NCBI RefSeq assembly: GCF_000308795.1
Contig: NZ_BAGK01000205.1
Location: 25,385-89,384, forward strand
Direction: 5' to 3'
DNA length: 64,000 nt
DNA from: Nocardia thailandica NBRC 100428
GTDB lineage: Bacteria; Actinomycetota; Actinomycetes; Mycobacteriales; Mycobacteriaceae
The position numbers were made by a program, and so were the translations under genes. Below the pieces are notes generated by a model. The model was given only the letters and a program-made list of their open reading frames with translations. It was not told where the DNA came from and did no database searches. This document shows positions 34,294 to 42,079 of the stretch, one piece after another. Position 1 is the first letter of the stretch; the number at the start of each line of letters is the position of its first letter.

Positions 34294-35582
34294 GAGCGGG
34301 TTCTCCGTGATCGTCGGGGCGGCGGGCCGGTCACCTCGTGCGGGGCGAGACCCGCCCGGCAGCGCCGCGTCGCCGCGGCGAGTTGTTCGGCGGCCCAGGA
34401 GGATCGGGCATGGGCGGTGGCCAGATCGAGGACGTCGGTGGCGACCGCGCGCAGCCGCGGGTCGGCCAGGGCGCAGCGGGCGGCCTGCTGCCAGCGATCG
34501 GCCACCGGCGCGGCCAGCGCCGTGGCCTCGGCGGTCACCTCGGGCGTGGACAGCAGCGCGTCGACGACGTGGATCGGCGCGGACCAGCTGTCGTTCGGCT
34601 GCGTGTCGAGATAGCGGACCTCGAGGTGCCCCGAGGCGCGCACCGGCGGGAACAGCGTGGTCAGGTGATAGTCCAGATCGGCGGGTTCGGGCCTGCGGCC
34701 GATCTCGTCGTCCACGGCGCCGTCGAGCCAGTCGGCGAAGGTCGCTCCCGGCGGGGCGGCCCAGTCCGCGGCCGGGTCCGCGTTGCGCACGCACAGCAGC
34801 GGGACGTCGAGGGCCCAGTGCGCGTAGCCGGACACCGGGTCGGGCCAGTCGGCGACCGGGGGACGGGTGCGGGCGGGGTCGAGGCGCAGCCAGGTGCGCA
34901 TGCGCTGGGAGGCCCAGCCGCCCTCGGGCGCGCCGTACAGGCGCGGGGAGCAGGCGAAGGCGGCGATCAGCGCGGGCGCCAGGGTGTAGAGGGCGGTCCA
35001 GCGGGCGGCGACCTCGGCCGGATCGGCGCCGGCGTCCACGCTGACCTGGGTGGCCGCGGTATTGCACATCATCAGCTTGCCGAAGGGTCCGATGCCGGTG
35101 AAACATCGCTCCATCGCCTGATAGCGGGGCAGGAGCAGCAGGCGCTGGGCGGGACGGCGATCGTCGGCGGCGGCGGCGATCATGTCGATACCGCCCGCGG
35201 CCAGCAGTTCCCGCAATCTGCCCGCATCGGCGCGCAGGCCCGCCTCGAGGTCGGCCGCGTCGGCGAAGGGCGCGCTGGAGAGTTCGATCTGGCCGCCCGG
35301 TTCCACGGTGACGCGGCTGCCCGCGGGCAGGGCCAGCGCGGGGGATCCGGGGGCGATGGACACGGGTGCGTGCGGTCCGAGCACGGCGGCGAGGTCGCTG
35401 GGCGCGGGGCGCTCACCGCTGCCTGCCGCGGTGAGCCACTCCAGTTCGGCGCCGATCAGGGTGGGTGGCCCCAGCTTGAAGCAGACGCCGCCGACATAGG
35501 CTTCCGCCGCCGCGCGCGAGGAGAGTTCGCCCTGCTCAGCGGGCATATCCGTGGCCGACACTCGCTCCAGAATGACCGCCAT
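34290..35582 (-). CDS. egtA: Glutamate-cysteine ligase EgtA
   Basis: 430 residues of the GCS2 family. It makes gamma-glutamylcysteine for EgtB. The start MAVILERVSATD at 35582 has GGAGG 7 nt upstream. Family blocks include FKLGPPTLIGAELEWL, RYQAMERCF, MMCNTAATQVSVDAG and RYLDTQPNDSW. It heads the egtA-B-C-D operon. The 155-nt gap to the divergent egtE-like gene is the probable promoter region; no specific operator was recognised in it. Confidence 0.95.
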   Translation of the reverse strand: MAVILERVSATDMPAEQGELSSRAAAEAYVGGVCFKLGPPTLIGAELEWLTAAGSGERPAPSDLAAVLGPHAPVSIAPGSPALALPAGSRVTVEPGGQIELSSAPFADAADLEAGLRADAGRLRELLAAGGIDMIAAAADDRRPAQRLLLLPRYQAMERCFTGIGPFGKLMMCNTAATQVSVDAGADPAEVAARWTALYTLAPALIAAFACSPRLYGAPEGGWASQRMRTWLRLDPARTRPPVADWPDPVSGYAHWALDVPLLCVRNADPAADWAAPPGATFADWLDGAVDDEIGRRPEPADLDYHLTTLFPPVRASGHLEVRYLDTQPNDSWSAPIHVVDALLSTPEVTAEATALAAPVADRWQQAARCALADPRLRAVATDVLDLATAHARSSWAAEQLAAATRRCRAGLAPHEVTGPPPRRSRRTRS

Positions 35583-35737
35583 GCCGACCTCCACCTGTCC
35601 GGGTGATGCTGTGGTGCCTACCGCGTTGTCCGTGTGCCACACCGGTGCCCTGCCGCGTCGAGGGGCACCCGGGTCATTCCAGAGTAGCCACGGGATCCGA
35701 CAGAAAAGATGACGAAGCGGAAACGGCCGGGCGCACT

Positions 35738-36922
35738 ATGGTCGAACCCATGATCGACTCGGCTGCCGTCCGGGCAGCGACTCCCGGCCTGACCTCGGAC
35801 CTGATCTTCCTCGACAGCGCGGGTTCCTCCCTGCCCCCCGCGGTCGTCACCGACACCGTCATCGCCCACCTCCGCCGCGAGGCCGAGATCGGTGGTTACC
35901 GTGCGGCAAACGAGCGGCTCGACGACCTGGCCGACGTCAAGAGCGCCGTCGCCACGCTGATCGGCGCCACCCCCGCCACCATCGCGCTCAGCGACAGCGC
36001 GTCCCGGTCGTGGGCCGATTTCTTCTACTCGGTCCCGCTGCGGGAGGGCGACCGGATCCTGCTGTCGGAGGCCGACTACGCGACCAACGCCATCGCCGCG
36101 CTCCAGCGCGCCAGGGCGACCGGCGCGGTGGTCGAGCACATCCCCAGCGACGGCACCGGCGCCCTGGATCTCGGCGCGCTGGAGCGCATGCTCGACGAGC
36201 GGGTGCGGCTGGTCTCGCTCCAGCACGCCCCGACCAACGGCGGCCTCGTCAACCCGATCGCCGAGGCCACCGCGCTGGCGCGCGCGGTGGGCGCGCTGGT
36301 GCTGCTCGACGCCTGCCAGTCGATCGGCCAGCTCCCCCTCGACGTGGCCGCGCTCGGCGTCGACGCGCTCTCGGCGACCGGGCGCAAGTGGCTGCGCGGG
36401 CCCCGCGGCACCGGATTCCTCTACGTCCGTGACGAACTCGCGCGCACCATGGAACCCGAACGCCTCGACCTGCACGGGGCGACCTGGACCGGGCCCGACT
36501 CCTACGCCCTCGCCCCCGACGCGAGCCGCTTCGAGTTCTGGGAGTGCGACGTGGCGGCGCGGCTCGGCCTCGGCGCGGCCGTGCGCTACCTGCTCGCGCT
36601 CGGCCCCGACCAGGTGTACGCGGCCGTGGCCGAGCGGGCGGCGTACCTGCGGACCGCGCTGTCGGCCCTGCCGGGGGTGACCGTGCGCGATCTGGGCACC
36701 CGGCACAGCGGCATCGTCTCCTTCACCGTCGACGGCGTCGACCCGATCGCCGTGCGCGACGGGCTCGCCGAGCGGAACATGACCGTCACCGTCAGCCACG
36801 CGAGTTCGACCCTGCTCGACATGACCTCCCGCGCGCTGCCCTCGGTGGTCCGCGCCTCGCCGCACTACTTCGTCGACTTCGACGAGCTGGACCGGTTCGC
36901 CGCCGCGGTCGCCGGGCTCTAG
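35738..36922 (+). CDS. Class V aminotransferase-fold PLP enzyme, probable EgtE
   Basis: 394 residues (390 if the ATG at 35750 is used). It has the fold type I PLP lysine in SATGRKWLRGPRGTGFLYV and the Asp of LVLLDACQSIGQ. It resembles EgtE, the C-S lyase that releases ergothioneine from hercynylcysteine sulfoxide. It lies divergent from egtA rather than at the end of the egt operon, as in M. tuberculosis. Other class V enzymes (isopenicillin epimerase-like) cannot be excluded, so the assignment rests largely on location. Confidence 0.65.
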   Translation: MVEPMIDSAAVRAATPGLTSDLIFLDSAGSSLPPAVVTDTVIAHLRREAEIGGYRAANERLDDLADVKSAVATLIGATPATIALSDSASRSWADFFYSVPLREGDRILLSEADYATNAIAALQRARATGAVVEHIPSDGTGALDLGALERMLDERVRLVSLQHAPTNGGLVNPIAEATALARAVGALVLLDACQSIGQLPLDVAALGVDALSATGRKWLRGPRGTGFLYVRDELARTMEPERLDLHGATWTGPDSYALAPDASRFEFWECDVAARLGLGAAVRYLLALGPDQVYAAVAERAAYLRTALSALPGVTVRDLGTRHSGIVSFTVDGVDPIAVRDGLAERNMTVTVSHASSTLLDMTSRALPSVVRASPHYFVDFDELDRFAAAVAGL

Positions 36923-36929
36923 GCCGCGA

Positions 36930-37481
36930 TCAGGCCAGGTGCCGCTCGACGAGCCCGGCCGCCAGCGCCGCCGGATCCGCGCCGGGCGCGAGGAGTTCGA
37001 GCGAGCGCCCCGCGGTGACGGTCGCCAGGCCGTGCACATTCGTCCACAGGGCGAGGGCGCGATCGGGGGCGTCCTCGCCCGCGCCGGGTAGCGCGGCCCG
37101 CACCAGCGCGACCACCTCGGCGTAGAGCGGGACGGTGGTGGCGCGCAGGTTCTGGCCGGATCCCGCGAGCAGGTCGTGCCGGAACATGAGGGTGAACATC
37201 TCCGGCCGCTCGGCGGCGAACCGGACGTAGGCGACCGCCATGTGCCGCAGGCGTTCCCGCGGCCCGCCGGGCGCGCCGGCGAACGCCGTGGCGAGGTCGG
37301 TGAAGCCGCGGTGGGCGATCGCGGCCAGCAGGGCCGCGTGGGTCGGGAACCAGCGCCGCGGCGCGCCGTGCGAGACCCCGGCGGCCCGGGCGATGGCGCG
37401 CAGCCCGAGCCCGCCCGCGCCGAGTTCCTCGAGCAGGTCGGCGCCGACCTCGACGAGGCGGTCGCGCAGCGGTTCGGACAT
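36930..37481 (-). CDS. TetR-family regulator
   Basis: 183 residues. The HTH runs from LRDRLVEVGADLLEELGAGGL to VSHGAPRRWFPTHAALLAAIA, with a C-terminal helical domain containing FAAERPEMFTLMFRHDLLAG and LALWTNVHGLATV (the TetR group with a W-x-x-x-H-G block). It is divergent from the acyltransferase gene, and two perfect 15-bp palindromes sit in the 104-nt gap, so it very likely controls that gene and possibly itself. Confidence 0.88.
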   Translation of the reverse strand: MSEPLRDRLVEVGADLLEELGAGGLGLRAIARAAGVSHGAPRRWFPTHAALLAAIAHRGFTDLATAFAGAPGGPRERLRHMAVAYVRFAAERPEMFTLMFRHDLLAGSGQNLRATTVPLYAEVVALVRAALPGAGEDAPDRALALWTNVHGLATVTAGRSLELLAPGADPAALAAGLVERHLA

Positions 37482-37533
37482 GGGCTCAATTCTGCACAGC
37501 GCGCCCCGGCGGCCGACATCCGCCCGTGCGCCC

Positions 37534-37573
37534 GTAGACAGTGTCTACTAGCGTGTGCGTAGACACTGTCTAC
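37534..37573. promoter_or_regulatory. Twin palindromic operators between TetR and acyltransferase genes
   Basis: GTAGACAGTGTCTAC (37534-37548) and GTAGACACTGTCTAC (37559-37573) are two perfect 7+1+7 palindromes, 25 bp apart start to start. They differ only at the central base. The second ends just before the GAGGAGG ribosome-binding site of the acyltransferase gene, so bound regulator would block its transcription. Confidence 0.8.
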
Positions 37574-37585
37574 GAGGAGGATCCC

Positions 37586-38281
37586 ATGTGGTACCGCCTG
37601 TTCAAGCACGTCCTGCTCGGCCCGCTGCTGCGCGTCCTCGGCCGACCCCGGGTGGAGGGGCTCCACCACATCCCCCAGGACGGCCCGGTCATCGTCGCGG
37701 CCAACCACCTGGCCTTCATCGACTCGCTCTACCTGGCGCTGGTCATCCCCCGGCCGATCAGCTTCCTCGCCAAGAACGAGTACTTCACCGGCACCGGGCC
37801 GCGCGGGCGGCTGCGGCGCTGGTTCTACACGGTCTCCGGCCAGGTCCCGGTCGACCGCACCGGCGGCGACGCGGCCGCGGCCGCCCTCGACGCGGCCACC
37901 CGCATCCTCGAGGCCGGGGGCGTCTGGGCCATCCACCCCGAGGGCACCCGCTCCCCCGACGGCCGCGTCTACCGGGGCCGCACCGGCGTGCTGCGCGTGG
38001 CCGTGGCCACCGGCGCGCCCGTGGTGCCCGCCGTGCTCTCCGGCACCGACCGGATGAACCCCCGCGGCGGGCGCCTGCTGCGCCCGGCGAAGGTCCACAT
38101 CAGTTTCGGACCCCCTCGGCGGTACCCGGCCGGCTGCGGCCCGGCCCAGGTCAGAGGGGCAGTTGACGAGCTGATGCGGGAAATTGCGCACCGATCCGGT
38201 AGACCATATGTTGACCGCTACGCGGCGACGTTCCTCGTGGACGCGTCACCGACGCCGGGAGAGGGGATCTCGGCGGGTTAA
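37586..38281 (+). CDS. 1-acylglycerol-3-phosphate acyltransferase-type protein (PlsC family)
   Basis: 231 residues from ATG 37586, preceded by GAGGAGG. It transfers an acyl group to a lysophospholipid or related acceptor at the membrane. The catalytic HxxxxD motif is NHLAFID, and the glycerophosphate-binding block is HPEGTRSPDGRVYRGRTG. Controlled, by position, by the divergent TetR gene and its twin operators. It is followed after 76 nt by an acyl-AMP ligase, which could supply activated acyl chains; this link is inference. Confidence 0.93.
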   Translation: MWYRLFKHVLLGPLLRVLGRPRVEGLHHIPQDGPVIVAANHLAFIDSLYLALVIPRPISFLAKNEYFTGTGPRGRLRRWFYTVSGQVPVDRTGGDAAAAALDAATRILEAGGVWAIHPEGTRSPDGRVYRGRTGVLRVAVATGAPVVPAVLSGTDRMNPRGGRLLRPAKVHISFGPPRRYPAGCGPAQVRGAVDELMREIAHRSGRPYVDRYAATFLVDASPTPGEGISAG

Positions 38282-38357
38282 CACGGGCTCGGCGGAGCGG
38301 GATAGTGGGTGCAGGACCGTAATCGCTAGTTGGCAGGTTTCCGAAGGGGAGTCCGAC

Positions 38358-40007
38358 TTGAGCAGGTTCACCGACGAAATGTTCTCCACCGCCCGGACCA
38401 GCCGCCGCGGGCTGGTCACGGGCGAGCCCGCCGCGCCCGTGCGGCAGACCTGGGGCGAGATCCACCAGATCGCCCGCCGGATGGCGGGCGGCCTCGCCGA
38501 CGGCGGGATCGGGCACGGCGCCGCGGTGGGCGTCCTCGCCGGCATGCCGGTCGACATCGCCCCCGCCTGCCAGGCGGTCTGGATGCGGGGCGGCTCGGTG
38601 ACCATGCTGCACCAGCCGACCCCGCGCACCGACCTCGCGGTCTGGGCCCGCGACACCGAGACCGTGCTGCACATGATCGAGGCGCGCGCGGTCATCCTCG
38701 GCGCCCCGTTCGAGGCCGCCGCGCCCATCCTCGCCGAGCGCGGCATCACGGTCCTGACCATCGACGACCTGCGCGACGGCGCCGACACCGATCCGCTGCC
38801 GACCACCGAGAGCGATATCGCGCTGCAGCAGCTGACCTCTGGGTCGACCGGCTCGCCCAAGGCGGTCCGGATCACCCACGGCAACTTCTACGTGAACGCC
38901 TACGCCATGTTCAACCGGGTGAAGTTCCAGACCGATCACGACGTGATGATCAGCTGGCTGCCGCTGTTCCACGACATGGGCATGGTCGGATTCCTCAGCG
39001 TCCCCATGCAATTCGGCGCCGAGGTGGTCTGCGTGACGCCGCTCGACTTCCTCGCCCGGCCGCTGCTGTGGGCCGAGCTGATCGACAAGTACAACGGAAC
39101 CGTCACCGCCGCACCGAATTTCGCCTACTCGCTGCTGGCCCGTCGGTTGCGTCAGGCCGAACCGGGCTCGATCGACCTGTCCAGCGTGCGCTACATGTGG
39201 AACGGCGCCGAACCGGTCGACCCCGACACCATGGACGGCCTCGCCGAGGCGGGCAAGCCCTTCGGCCTGCACTCCTCCGCGCTGACCCCGGTGTACGGCA
39301 TGGCCGAGACCACCCTGGCCGTGTCCATCCCCGACCCCGGGCACGGCCAGGTCCTCGACATCGTCGACGCCGACCTCCTCGAGGCGGTCGGCAAGGCGGT
39401 GCCGGTCGCCGACGAGGGCCATCACGGCACCCCGCGGCGGCTGCCCACCCTCGGCTACCTCGTCGACGACCTCGAGGGCCGGGTGGTCGACGCCGAACGG
39501 CAGCCGCTGCCGACCCGCACCGTCGGCGTGATCGAACTGCGCGGCCCCGCGGTCACCTCCGGCTACGTCACCGTCGACGGGTTCCGGCCCGCCCAGGACG
39601 CCGACGGCTGGCTCGACACCGGCGACCTCGGCTACTTCACCGACGAGGGCCTGATCGTCGTGTGCGGCCGCGTCAAGGACGTCATCATCATGGGCGGGCG
39701 CAACATCTACCCGACCGACATCGAACGCGCCGCCATGCGGGTCGCCGGGGTGCGCCCCGGCAACGCCGTCGCGGTCCGGCTGGACGCGGGCCAGAAACGG
39801 GAGAGCTTCGCGGTCGTCGTGGAGTCCAACGACTTCCAGGACCCCGAGCAGGTCAAGCGGATGGAACGCGAGATCGTGCACGCGGTGGTCACCGAGGTCG
39901 GCGCGCGGCCGCGCACCGTCGCGGTGCTCGGCCCCGGAGCCCTGCCGAAGACGTCCTCGGGCAAACTCCGCCGGGCCGCGAGCGCCTCCCTGGCACCCTC
40001 CGAGTAG
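38358..40007 (+). CDS. Fatty-acyl-AMP/CoA ligase (Pks16/FadD-type)
   Basis: 549 residues of the adenylate-forming family. The AMP-binding P-loop is LTSGSTGSPKAV, the FAAL-like block is WLPLFHDMGMVGFL, then VYGMAETTLAV, TGDLGYF, the hinge CGRVKDVIIMGGRNIYPTDIE and the catalytic Lys in LPKTSSGKLRR. The best start is TTG 38358, with AAGGGGAG upstream. Its place just before pth matches mycobacterial pks16 (Rv1013). Whether it ends at acyl-AMP or goes on to CoA cannot be told here. Confidence 0.88.
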   Translation: MSRFTDEMFSTARTSRRGLVTGEPAAPVRQTWGEIHQIARRMAGGLADGGIGHGAAVGVLAGMPVDIAPACQAVWMRGGSVTMLHQPTPRTDLAVWARDTETVLHMIEARAVILGAPFEAAAPILAERGITVLTIDDLRDGADTDPLPTTESDIALQQLTSGSTGSPKAVRITHGNFYVNAYAMFNRVKFQTDHDVMISWLPLFHDMGMVGFLSVPMQFGAEVVCVTPLDFLARPLLWAELIDKYNGTVTAAPNFAYSLLARRLRQAEPGSIDLSSVRYMWNGAEPVDPDTMDGLAEAGKPFGLHSSALTPVYGMAETTLAVSIPDPGHGQVLDIVDADLLEAVGKAVPVADEGHHGTPRRLPTLGYLVDDLEGRVVDAERQPLPTRTVGVIELRGPAVTSGYVTVDGFRPAQDADGWLDTGDLGYFTDEGLIVVCGRVKDVIIMGGRNIYPTDIERAAMRVAGVRPGNAVAVRLDAGQKRESFAVVVESNDFQDPEQVKRMEREIVHAVVTEVGARPRTVAVLGPGALPKTSSGKLRRAASASLAPSE

Positions 40008-40068
40008 CCCGGCCGGGCCAGGGCCTAGCACGCCCCCCGGCCGAACCCCACGGGACCGGTCCTCGACC

Positions 40069-40346
40069 GCACCACCACGGGGCCGACCTCGAGGAGGCGG
40101 CGGGGACTCGAGCGCACCGCCACACGCTCGCCCACGACCGCACCACCACCGGTCGGCCCCCAGGAGGCGGCCCCGACCCGAGCGCGCACCACAGGCGCGC
40201 CCCAATCGCACCACCACCAGGCCGACCCTCAGGAGGCGGCCGCGACTCGAGCGCTCACCACAGGCCAGCCCCGATCGCACCACCACGGGCCGACCTCGAA
40301 GAGGCGGCCGCGACTCGACCGCACCACCACAGGCCCGCCCCCAACC
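40069..40346. repeat. Degenerate tandem array of the repeat-element right end
   Basis: GCACCACCAC recurs at 40069, 40140, 40208, 40277, 40321 and 40347. The spacing is about 70 nt, with the last interval split. Several units read on into a form of GGGCCGACCTCGAGGAGGCGGC, the right-end sequence of the structured intergenic repeats. The array abuts repeat copy C and fills most of the 508-nt gap between the acyl ligase and pth. No coding sequence is supported there; 40008-40068 shows nothing further. Confidence 0.75.
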
Positions 40347-40349
40347 GCA

Positions 40350-40503
40350 CCACCACGGGCCGACCTCGAGGAGGCCCCGCCGCGAAGCGGCGGTCGCGGC
40401 CGCCCCGACGAAAAGAACCCCGACCCAAGGGGCGAAGCCACGAGGATCGGGGTTCTTTTCGTCGGGGCCCGAAGGGCCGCGACCCGAGCGCGCCAGCGCT
40501 CCA
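40350..40503 (-). repeat. Structured intergenic repeat, copy C
   Basis: About 154 nt, left end 12 nt after the pth stop (minus strand). The central 21-bp perfect arms are at 40403-40423 and 40447-40467 (GACGAAAAGAACCCC type). The outer stem is GCGGCC/GGCCGC and the right hairpin CCGCCGC/GCGGCGG. It lies between the convergent acyl ligase and pth genes, and merges on its right end with the tandem array at 40069-40346. Confidence 0.85.
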
Positions 40504-40515
40504 CCAACACAGCTC

Positions 40516-41097
40516 CTAATGCAGAGCGTTCTGCGCGGCCTCGAGGCCGACCCGCAGGACCAGTTCCACGGCGTCGGCGGCCTGCTCGACGATGACCGGG
40601 ACCTCCTTGCGCTCCGGCGCGGCGAACGCCTTGAGCACGAAGTCGGCCGGGTCCTGCCTGCCGGGCGGGCGGCCGATCCCGATGCGGGTGCGGACGTAGT
40701 CCTTGGTGGTGAGTGCCTGCGAGACCGAACGCAGGCCGTTGTGGCCGCCCTCGCCGCCGCCCTGCTTGAGCTTGATCGCCCCGAACGGCAGGTCGAGTTC
40801 GTCGTGGACGACCACGATCTGGTCCGGCGGCACCGAGAAGAACTTCGCCAGCGCCGCGACCGGGCGGCCGGACAGGTTCATGTAGGTGCGCGGTTTGGCG
40901 ATCAGGACCTGGCGGCCGTCCAGCCGGGCCTGGAGCAGGTCCGCGCCGGACTTCTTGTGCACAGCGAAACGGCCGCCGACGCGCTCGGCGAGCACATCGG
41001 CGACCAGGAATCCCACGTTGTGCCGGGTGCGCTCGTATTCGGGTCCGGGGTTACCCAGTCCGACGACGAGCGCGGGCCCGGCGGCAGCAGCGGTCAA
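40516..41097 (-). CDS. pth: Peptidyl-tRNA hydrolase
   Basis: 193 residues. It frees tRNA from peptidyl-tRNA dropped by ribosomes. Family motifs: GLGNPGPEYERTRHNVGFLV (catalytic His), PRTYMNLSG, and VVHDELDLPFG with the catalytic Asp. It directly follows rplY with no gap (stop and start adjacent), the usual rplY-pth pair. Confidence 0.98.
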   Translation of the reverse strand: MTAAAAGPALVVGLGNPGPEYERTRHNVGFLVADVLAERVGGRFAVHKKSGADLLQARLDGRQVLIAKPRTYMNLSGRPVAALAKFFSVPPDQIVVVHDELDLPFGAIKLKQGGGEGGHNGLRSVSQALTTKDYVRTRIGIGRPPGRQDPADFVLKAFAAPERKEVPVIVEQAADAVELVLRVGLEAAQNALH

Positions 41098-41709
41098 CTA
41101 CTCGGCGGACTCGGCCTCGGCGGCCTCGGCCTCACCCTCGCCCTCGGTCGCCTCTTCGGCGGCCGACGGGGCGGCGATCACGTTGACGACCAGGGCCTCG
41201 GCGTCGCCGGCCAGGGTCACGCCCGACGGCAGCGCGAGGGCGCCGGCCAGGATCTGGGTGCCGGCCTCGACACCCTCGACGGAGACCTCGATGGTCTCGG
41301 GGATGTTCAGGGCCTCGGCCTCGACCGACAGGGTGGTGGCTTCCTGGGTGACCAGGGTGCCGGGGGCGGCGTCGCCGGTGACGGTGACGACGACGTCGGT
41401 GGTGACCTTCTCGCCGCGCTTGACGATCAGCAGGTCGGCGTGCTCGATGTAGCGGCGGATCGGGTGGACCACGACCGACTTGGTGAGCGCCAGCTGCTGC
41501 TTGCCGTCGATGACCAGGTTCAGCACCGCGTTGGTGCCGTGCTCGCGCAGGATGGCGGCGAAGGCCTGGGCGTTCAGGGCCAGGTGCTGCGGCTCGGCCT
41601 GGTGGCCGTACAGCACGGCGGGCACGTTGCCGTCGCGGCGGGTGCGGCGCGCCGCGCCCTTGCCGAACTCGGTGCGGACGGCGGCTTCGAGCAGGTTGAC
41701 GTCGGACAT
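41098..41709 (-). CDS. rplY: 50S ribosomal protein L25 / general stress protein Ctc
   Basis: 203 residues, the long CTC form with an N-terminal 5S-rRNA-binding domain (EFGKGAARRTRRDGNVPAVLYGH) and a C-terminal beta domain ending in an acidic Ala/Glu tail. Co-oriented with pth immediately downstream. The 370-nt upstream stretch separates it from divergent prfC. Confidence 0.96.
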   Translation of the reverse strand: MSDVNLLEAAVRTEFGKGAARRTRRDGNVPAVLYGHQAEPQHLALNAQAFAAILREHGTNAVLNLVIDGKQQLALTKSVVVHPIRRYIEHADLLIVKRGEKVTTDVVVTVTGDAAPGTLVTQEATTLSVEAEALNIPETIEVSVEGVEAGTQILAGALALPSGVTLAGDAEALVVNVIAAPSAAEEATEGEGEAEAAEAESAE

Positions 41710-42079
41710 GATGCGAATACGCTCCTACGGCTGTTCCGGGCTGGTCACTGGTTTCCCCTCAGGCGGCGCGCTCGCGCGGGGGCGGCACGCTCATAGCGGG
41801 GATCGGTCTACTCGTCGGGCGAAGAACGAACGAGGACGGCCGGAAGCCGCGCCGCGTCGATCACGGTGAGCGCGCTCCGTCCGCACTGAGCAGATGAGCG
41901 ACTCACCCTCGCCGAGACAACCCGAACACTGTACCTCGAGCCGCGAGAACCGGAAAAACCCGACCCGGTAACCTGGGCAATCGACATCGCGTGCCCCCAG
42001 AGCCCGGCCACCCGGGTTTGCGGCCGCGGCCGCAGACCCCGCGCCGCCGACGGCGGCGCCGAAAGACACAGGAGTAGTC
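41710..42079. other. Divergent intergenic region rplY / prfC
   Basis: 370 nt with no credible gene. It must hold the promoters for rplY-pth (leftward) and prfC (rightward). No operator, riboswitch or repeat-family copy was recognised in it. Confidence 0.5.

Noticed and set aside
35618..38191. Long open frame on the minus strand across the egtE-like gene, the TetR gene and the acyltransferase gene
   Set aside because: It is the complement of well-recognised genes in very GC-rich DNA. Its translation is low-complexity Gly/Arg/Asp text with no domain; only the TetR part, in its own frame, is real.
40069..40346. CRISPR array
   Set aside because: The units are degenerate, the spacing is uneven (71, 68, 69, 44, 26 nt), the would-be spacers are themselves repeats of the element tail, and no cas genes are present.
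40008..40515. Coding potential in the gap between acyl ligase and pth
   Set aside because: Open frames there are by-products of the about 70-nt tandem repeat; the peptides are repetitive His/Arg/Gly text.
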